A DNA stretch of 60,685 nucleotides from Mucidula mucida (taxonomy: Eukaryota; Basidiomycota; Agaricomycetes; Agaricales; Physalacriaceae). The stretch is taken from NCBI GenBank assembly GCA_015501055.1, contig JADNYV010000214.1, positions 1 through 60,685 on the forward strand. Direction: 5' to 3'. Made by a program: the position numbers and the translations under genes. This document shows, one piece after another, positions 56,392-60,685 of the stretch (positions within the stretch are counted from its first letter, which is position 1; every line of letters begins with the position of its first letter). Below the pieces are notes generated by a model. It did not search any database, had not been told where the DNA came from, and saw only the letters and a program-made list of their open reading frames with translations.

Positions 56392-56726
56392 ATGGCTACA
56401 CAGGCTCCCGCCGCATACCCTTCACCACGGGTATCTCTCTTCAGTTTCCCAAGCACAGAATAGTTTCTCACCCTCGATTCATCTAGTTTATACGCGGCGA
56501 TCCCGTGAAGCTTATCAAAAGCCATCAAGGGTACGCAACAGGCGACGTTGGTACAGTTACAGACACGTGGAAGACGGGTCCAGGTAACGAACACGTAGGT
56601 TTTTCTTCTGCACGGTAGAGAGCCCGCTAACCGGGACGATCCCAATAGAAATGGACCTATGCTGTTGAGTTCGCGAAAGGAGGCTCTCGATATGGTGTGC
56701 CCGAGACCAAGTTGGAAATGGCGTGA
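56392..56726 (+). CDS. G7: small SH3-like-barrel family protein, 74 aa, intact
   Basis: Exons 56,392-56,430 (39 nt), 56,487-56,594 (108 nt) and 56,649-56,726 (78 nt) join in frame. MATQAPAAYPSPR; FIRGDPVKLIKSHQGY...GDVGTVTDTWKTGPGNEH; KWTYAVEFAKGGSRYGVPE, TKLEMA. The exon sizes match G1, G3 and G5. The pattern G-x-x-V-x-L, G-T-V-x-x-x-W, TGPGN, YAVEF, GVPETKL is conserved in all. There are no cysteines, no signal peptide and no membrane segment, so it is probably cytosolic or nuclear. The region between K7 and G7 contains the single-copy version of the 212-bp unit. The family is not recognised. Confidence 0.7.
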
Positions 56727-57180
56727 TGCCTAGTCATGCATCAATTGCAGCCCTGGAGAAGCGTAATGAAGGTATGACTACTCCAAGCCCATAATGCTAC
56801 ATTGCCTGAATTCTTCTGCAGTGAATGTCTTCTGTATGAGTAGTATGCCGTTCTGTTCTGTCGAAAAAGTTATAGTTCATGCTTTGTGTCATTGTGTTGT
56901 AATTGCGCCACCATACAACATCTCTAATTGATCCATCGTCGCACTGCGAGCTCGTCCGGAAACAGCTCTTCTTTCGCCGTCGTCGTCAATTCCCCCCGTT
57001 TTACTGCATTTTGACGGGGGTCTTTCCCTCCAAACAAAGATAGCGTCAAGGTGACAATCTCATTTCTTCTTAGGTGTCGACGAACGCCTTTGGTGACGCT
57101 AGCTACGAAAGCCGAGGAAGGCAATACTGTGTGGCCCTTTCCCTTTGAAAAAGCAGTTACAGAAAGTTTCCCATTGCGCC
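56727..57180. other. No intact gene; probable decayed G8 upstream exon
   Basis: Near 57,095-57,175 the plus strand (ACGAAAGCCGAGGAAGGC...CCCATTGCGCCTCAAG) resembles the first exon of G4 and G5, with frame loss. The remainder shows nothing identifiable. Confidence 0.35.
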
Positions 57181-57226
57181 TCAAGTGATGTTATGGCCAT
57201 TGGGTTTCTCTGGATTGGGTGAGCAG

Positions 57227-57533
57227 ATGAACGTACCTGAGTGGAGGCCAACTCACATATGCTGTGGTACAACCACATGCTGTATACTAAGGGCCTCTTT
57301 GTATCTCACTATCATTGCCCATTTGCCTCCCAACATGTCGGCATATCCTCCACCACAAGTACGTCCATTCTTCCCGGTAATCAGCTAGTCACTGGGCCCT
57401 CGAGTGTTTTTTCTAAAAGAAGGATATAGCACATATTTCTGTGTGCTGGCCAGTGGTCATCGACTCATCGTGGAGCTGAACTTATCGGCCATCAAACGAA
57501 ATTTGAAGTCCGAAGAACACTTAGCCACGTACC
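57227..57533 (+). pseudogene. G8: G-family 5' part, same deletion form as G4
   Basis: MNVPEWRPTHICCG, MSAYPPPQ and the GTACGT donor are present. As in G4 the 108-nt exon is missing and the frame runs on through STYFCVLASGHRLIVELNLS to the K8 start. An inverted near-copy of 44,059-44,430. Confidence 0.5.
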
Positions 57534-58024
57534 ATGAACACTCGAGTTGCTCTTTCTGTTTCTCTCGTCGGTGGCCTCCTGGCCACTACGTACTTGCTCA
57601 GACCAATCCGTGTGGTACGCGTCCAAGGCGTCTGTAGCTCCTTCTATTGGACCGTCCGCTCCTGGCTATGGAACTATCCGGTCACTGAGGATTATGCCAT
57701 TTGGGACACTGGAGACCCTACTGATGAGCAAGTGTTCGAAAGTGACAGAATACGCCTCCTGCGTATTTGGCGCTTCCTGCGTCTGTTCTTCGTTTCCCGT
57801 GGATATCACCCATACGTTTTGAAAGATTCGACCGACATATTCAGTGAAATTGTTCCAAGTATCCCCGCATCAACCGAAAACATGACATTTCCATTTGCGC
57901 AACGCTTCTATAGGACAGATGACGATGCGGAAACAAATTTCTTTGTAGGCCTTCAATCAATTGATTGATGAAAGCTTACCAAAAATTCTCCAGTCTCCAT
58001 TCGTTTGGCCTGCGCGGGACACGC
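57534..58024 (+). pseudogene. K8: kinase-like gene truncated by gypsy-2
   Basis: Exon 1 is intact from MNTRVALSVSLVGGLLATTYLL to TDDDAETNFFV, then intron 1 and SPFVWPARDTLG. The gene ends at about 58,024-58,028, where it joins gypsy pol sequence at a shared AGGG. The catalytic part is gone. Confidence 0.82.
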
Positions 58025-60685
58025 TAGGGTAACGTGACGTCAAGGGGTTTGGTATCAGGCGGTGGCATGGGTCGGAATAGATGTGATGGAAATTGCGACA
58101 TGGGAACTTCAATACGAGCAAGCGCGGGTGGCTTCGGCTTGTTCGGATATTGTTGGTGGAAATCGCTGATAGCTTTGTCGGCATTTTTGAGATTGCATGC
58201 CGGTTCCCATGTCTGCTCGTGTGTGCCATAACCCTTCCAGTGAACCTTGTATTGAAAACCCCCGCGGTACTTTCGGGAATTAATCACTTTCTCAACCTCC
58301 CATTCTGGTTCGGCTCCTTCCAGCACAGGTGGTGGACGCGTGTCTCGGGGTTGTGTCGGAAATTGGGGCTCGTGGTAAGGCGTCAACAGGACCTCATTGA
58401 ACACGGGATGGATGCTTTTCCACGTGTGAGGGATCTGGAGCTTGTAAGAGCTCGTCCCAACTTTCTTGATCACTTTGAACGGCCCGAAACGTTTGTCATC
58501 AAGCTTCTTCATTGGTCGGTCCGTGCTGAGATTTGTCCCTTCCAGCCATACTTTGTCGCCCTCCTTGTACTCTACTGCGTCTGTCCGCTTCCTGTTATAA
58601 AACCGTTTCATGTCCTCTTTTGCCATCTTCAATGCCGACCCTACTTCGTCCCATGTTTTCCTCATGCCGTCGGCAAACTCCTGCGCAGTCTCGTTTCTCG
58701 ATGCCGTTTTCGGAGCGGTGCCTTTGTAGAGGTGTCTGCCCATGTCTGCAAAGAACGGAGTAACCTTGGTTGCTGAGTGTACCCGATCATTGTAAACAAA
58801 TTCGGCAGAGGGTAACCATTCATGCCAGTTGTTCTGATGATAATTGACGAATAACCATAAGAAATGTTCTATCTCTTGGTTCAACCATTCTGTTTGCCCA
58901 TTTGCCTGTGGATGGTACGTCATCGTGAAGTTCTCTTCAATGCCCAACAGCCGGTATAACTCCTTCATGAAACGCGAGTGGTATTGCGGACCTCGATTGC
59001 GTATCATCTGTTGCGGCAATCCATGTATGGGGAAGATTCGATCGCAGTAAATACGAGCCATGCCTTCTGACGTCAGGGTGGTGTGTGTTGGTATAATGCG
59101 TAACCGCTTTGTGAAATGGTCCACGAACGTGCTGATCACATTGTATCCTCCCAACTCCGGCAACTCGCCGATCATGTCCGTCCCAACTTTCTCCCATGGT
59201 TCGCTTGGTACGTCTATAGGATGGAGGGGTGCAGCCGGTTTTGTGCGATGTGACTTTGTAGCTTGGCATTTTTGACACCCTTCCACGTATTCGCGAACGT
59301 CTCGACTGATTTCTGGCTACCAATAGGTGCGTGTGATCAACTCGAGAGTCTTGTACCGTTCCGGATGCCCTGCAAGCTGTGCATCATGATGCATTCCAAT
59401 AACTTTTCCCCGCAATTCCTTGTCCTTCGGTATGTAAATACGATCTTTCCATATAATAAGTCCATTTTCCTTCTCTTCCCATCCTTTGTCTTTGTTTTCT
59501 AATGCTTTTTGTATGTATCTGTCCTTGTTTCCTTTTCTTTGTTTGATTTTGTTAAGTAATTCGTCCTCCGGTGTATCTACTGTATGTAAAGAAAATTGAA
59601 TTTGTGAAATAAAAAACTCCGGCTTGAGCAAAACAACGTTTTCGTTATCTTTTTCCCCCTTCTCAAGGCCTGTCATCCTTGACAAGGCATCAGCTTTCCC
59701 CATTGTCCTGCCCAGCTTATAAATCATCTGTATTCATACTCCGCCAACTCCGTAACCCATCTCGCCTGCCTCTGATTCAACTTCTGTGGCTTCTGGAAGT
59801 ACTGGAGGTTTTGATGATGGTAAACACCTCTACCGTTTCCTTTGCTCCTAGAAGATACTGCCTCCAGTCATCAATTAAGTCCATGATGGCCATCATTTCT
59901 TTGTCGTAGATCTCGTAGTTGCGTTCAACTTCATTTAACGCGCGAGATCGGAAAGCCACTGGTCTCCATTTGCCTTCGACAAACTGGGATAGAACAGCCC
60001 CGTTGGCATAGTTTGAGGAATCTGCCTCGACTCAAAACTTGCCGTTGTCACGTGGTACAATCAGAACGGGTTCTTCCGTCATCCTCCGTTTCAACTCCTT
60101 AAACACCTTGTGTTGCTCCATACCCCAAACCAATTTACCCTTCCCAGTCAGCGAGGTCAATGGCTTGCTACTCCGCAAATCCGCGAATGAAACGTCGGTA
60201 GAAGTTGCAGAAGCCCAGAAATGACTGTACTTCCTTCTTCTTTGTCGGCTCCTTCCATTCCTTCACTACGGCCACTTTTGCCGGATCCATCTTCACTTCT
60301 CCTCCTCCAACAATAACTCCCAAGTAATCTACAGTATGTGCCTCAAAACTACATTCTTGGGTTTAAATACAGCTTATTTACTCGTAATATCTCCAATACC
60401 TTTTCGTACAATCTGTCTATGCTCCTCGAGAGTGTTTGTAAAGATAAGTATATCATCTAGGTAAACTATAACATGTCCGACGTCAATCAACTCCTTTAAG
60501 ATGTGATTCATGAACGATTGGAACGTTGCCGGCGAGTTTGTTGAGTCCGAAGAACATTACTAATGGCTCGAACAGCCCTCGGTTTGTTCTAATGCCGCTT
60601 TTCACTCATCACCGTCTTTGATCCGGATGTTATTGTAACCCCATCGGACATCCATCTTTGTGAAAACCTTTGCTCCCTTCAACTT
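58025..60685 (-). mobile_element. Gypsy-2: chromodomain Ty3/gypsy element, LTR-less left end, cut by window edge
   Basis: The minus-strand pol runs from RT (right edge) through RNase H and integrase to the chromodomain (EWEVEKVINSRKYRGG). It keeps the complete integrase core that gypsy-1 lost (FTMTYHPQANGQTE, NNWHEWLPSAEFVYN). Its second catalytic Asp is Asn (IRNRGPQ instead of xDRGPQ). Several frame breaks occur at 59,290-59,320, 59,730-59,960 and 60,360-60,600. The 3' LTR and polypurine tract are missing at the left junction. The right part lies outside the window. Confidence 0.88.

Noticed and set aside
45221..58024. Secondary-metabolite gene cluster
   Set aside because: No synthase, oxygenase or methyltransferase motif was seen; only regulatory-type and mobile genes are present.

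Overview
The window is nuclear DNA from a filamentous fungus, most likely an agaricomycete (mushroom-type basidiomycete). The evidence is genes split by many 45-60 nt GT-AG introns, tandem polyubiquitin, F-box/LRR and fungal-only kinase-like genes, Plavaka (CMC-type) DNA transposons and chromodomain Ty3/gypsy elements. Nothing bacterial or viral is present.

Layout. 1-6.3 kb is ordinary gene space: a Swi5-like recombination gene (minus) divergent from a full-size ABCA transporter (plus). 6.4-14.4 kb is a large inverted duplication. Two 2.3-kb arms each carry a gene made of five or six tandem homeodomain-like units, one unit per exon. The arms flank a polyubiquitin gene, a broken MFS transporter, a third homeodomain fragment and a kinase fragment. 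14.4-16.9 kb holds gene tails and a 212-bp tandem repeat. 16,917-23,556 is a complete Plavaka element (transposase plus head-to-head passenger gene) sitting inside a kinase-like gene. 23.6-27.5 and 39.2-44.4 kb are two copies of one segment, and part of it is repeated inverted at 53.8-56.7 kb. Between them lie a palindrome, a gypsy element, a decayed second Plavaka, a 261-bp TIR element, a solo LTR (5-bp TSD) and a TIR element with 51-bp ends and a 9-bp TSD. 45-52 kb carries an F-box/LRR gene, a kinase copy, a long hairpin element, a small SH3-like gene and an intact C2H2 zinc-finger gene. The window ends in a second gypsy element that truncates another kinase copy.

The organising theme from 15 kb on is an array of two gene families. 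K is a kinase-like protein of about 400 aa with an N-terminal hydrophobic anchor, an HGD...N catalytic loop, an IDF(E/Q) metal site and a C-terminal SD(C) tail. G is a 69-74 aa protein, probably an SH3-like barrel, encoded by three exons whose middle exon is 108 nt in every copy with a recognisable middle exon. K and G genes sit next to each other on the same strand again and again. At least eight K copies and about seven G copies or remnants are present, from intact to ruined. K7+G7 (54,520-56,726) is an intact reference pair. The K/G partnership is inferred from this recurrence; no function is demonstrated.

Caution: single-base deletions break genes that should be under strong selection (polyubiquitin, ABCA), whereas Swi5, C2H2, Plavaka transposase, K7, G5 and G7 read cleanly. 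Some frameshifts may be assembly errors, so each 'pseudogene' call based only on a 1-base indel is provisional.
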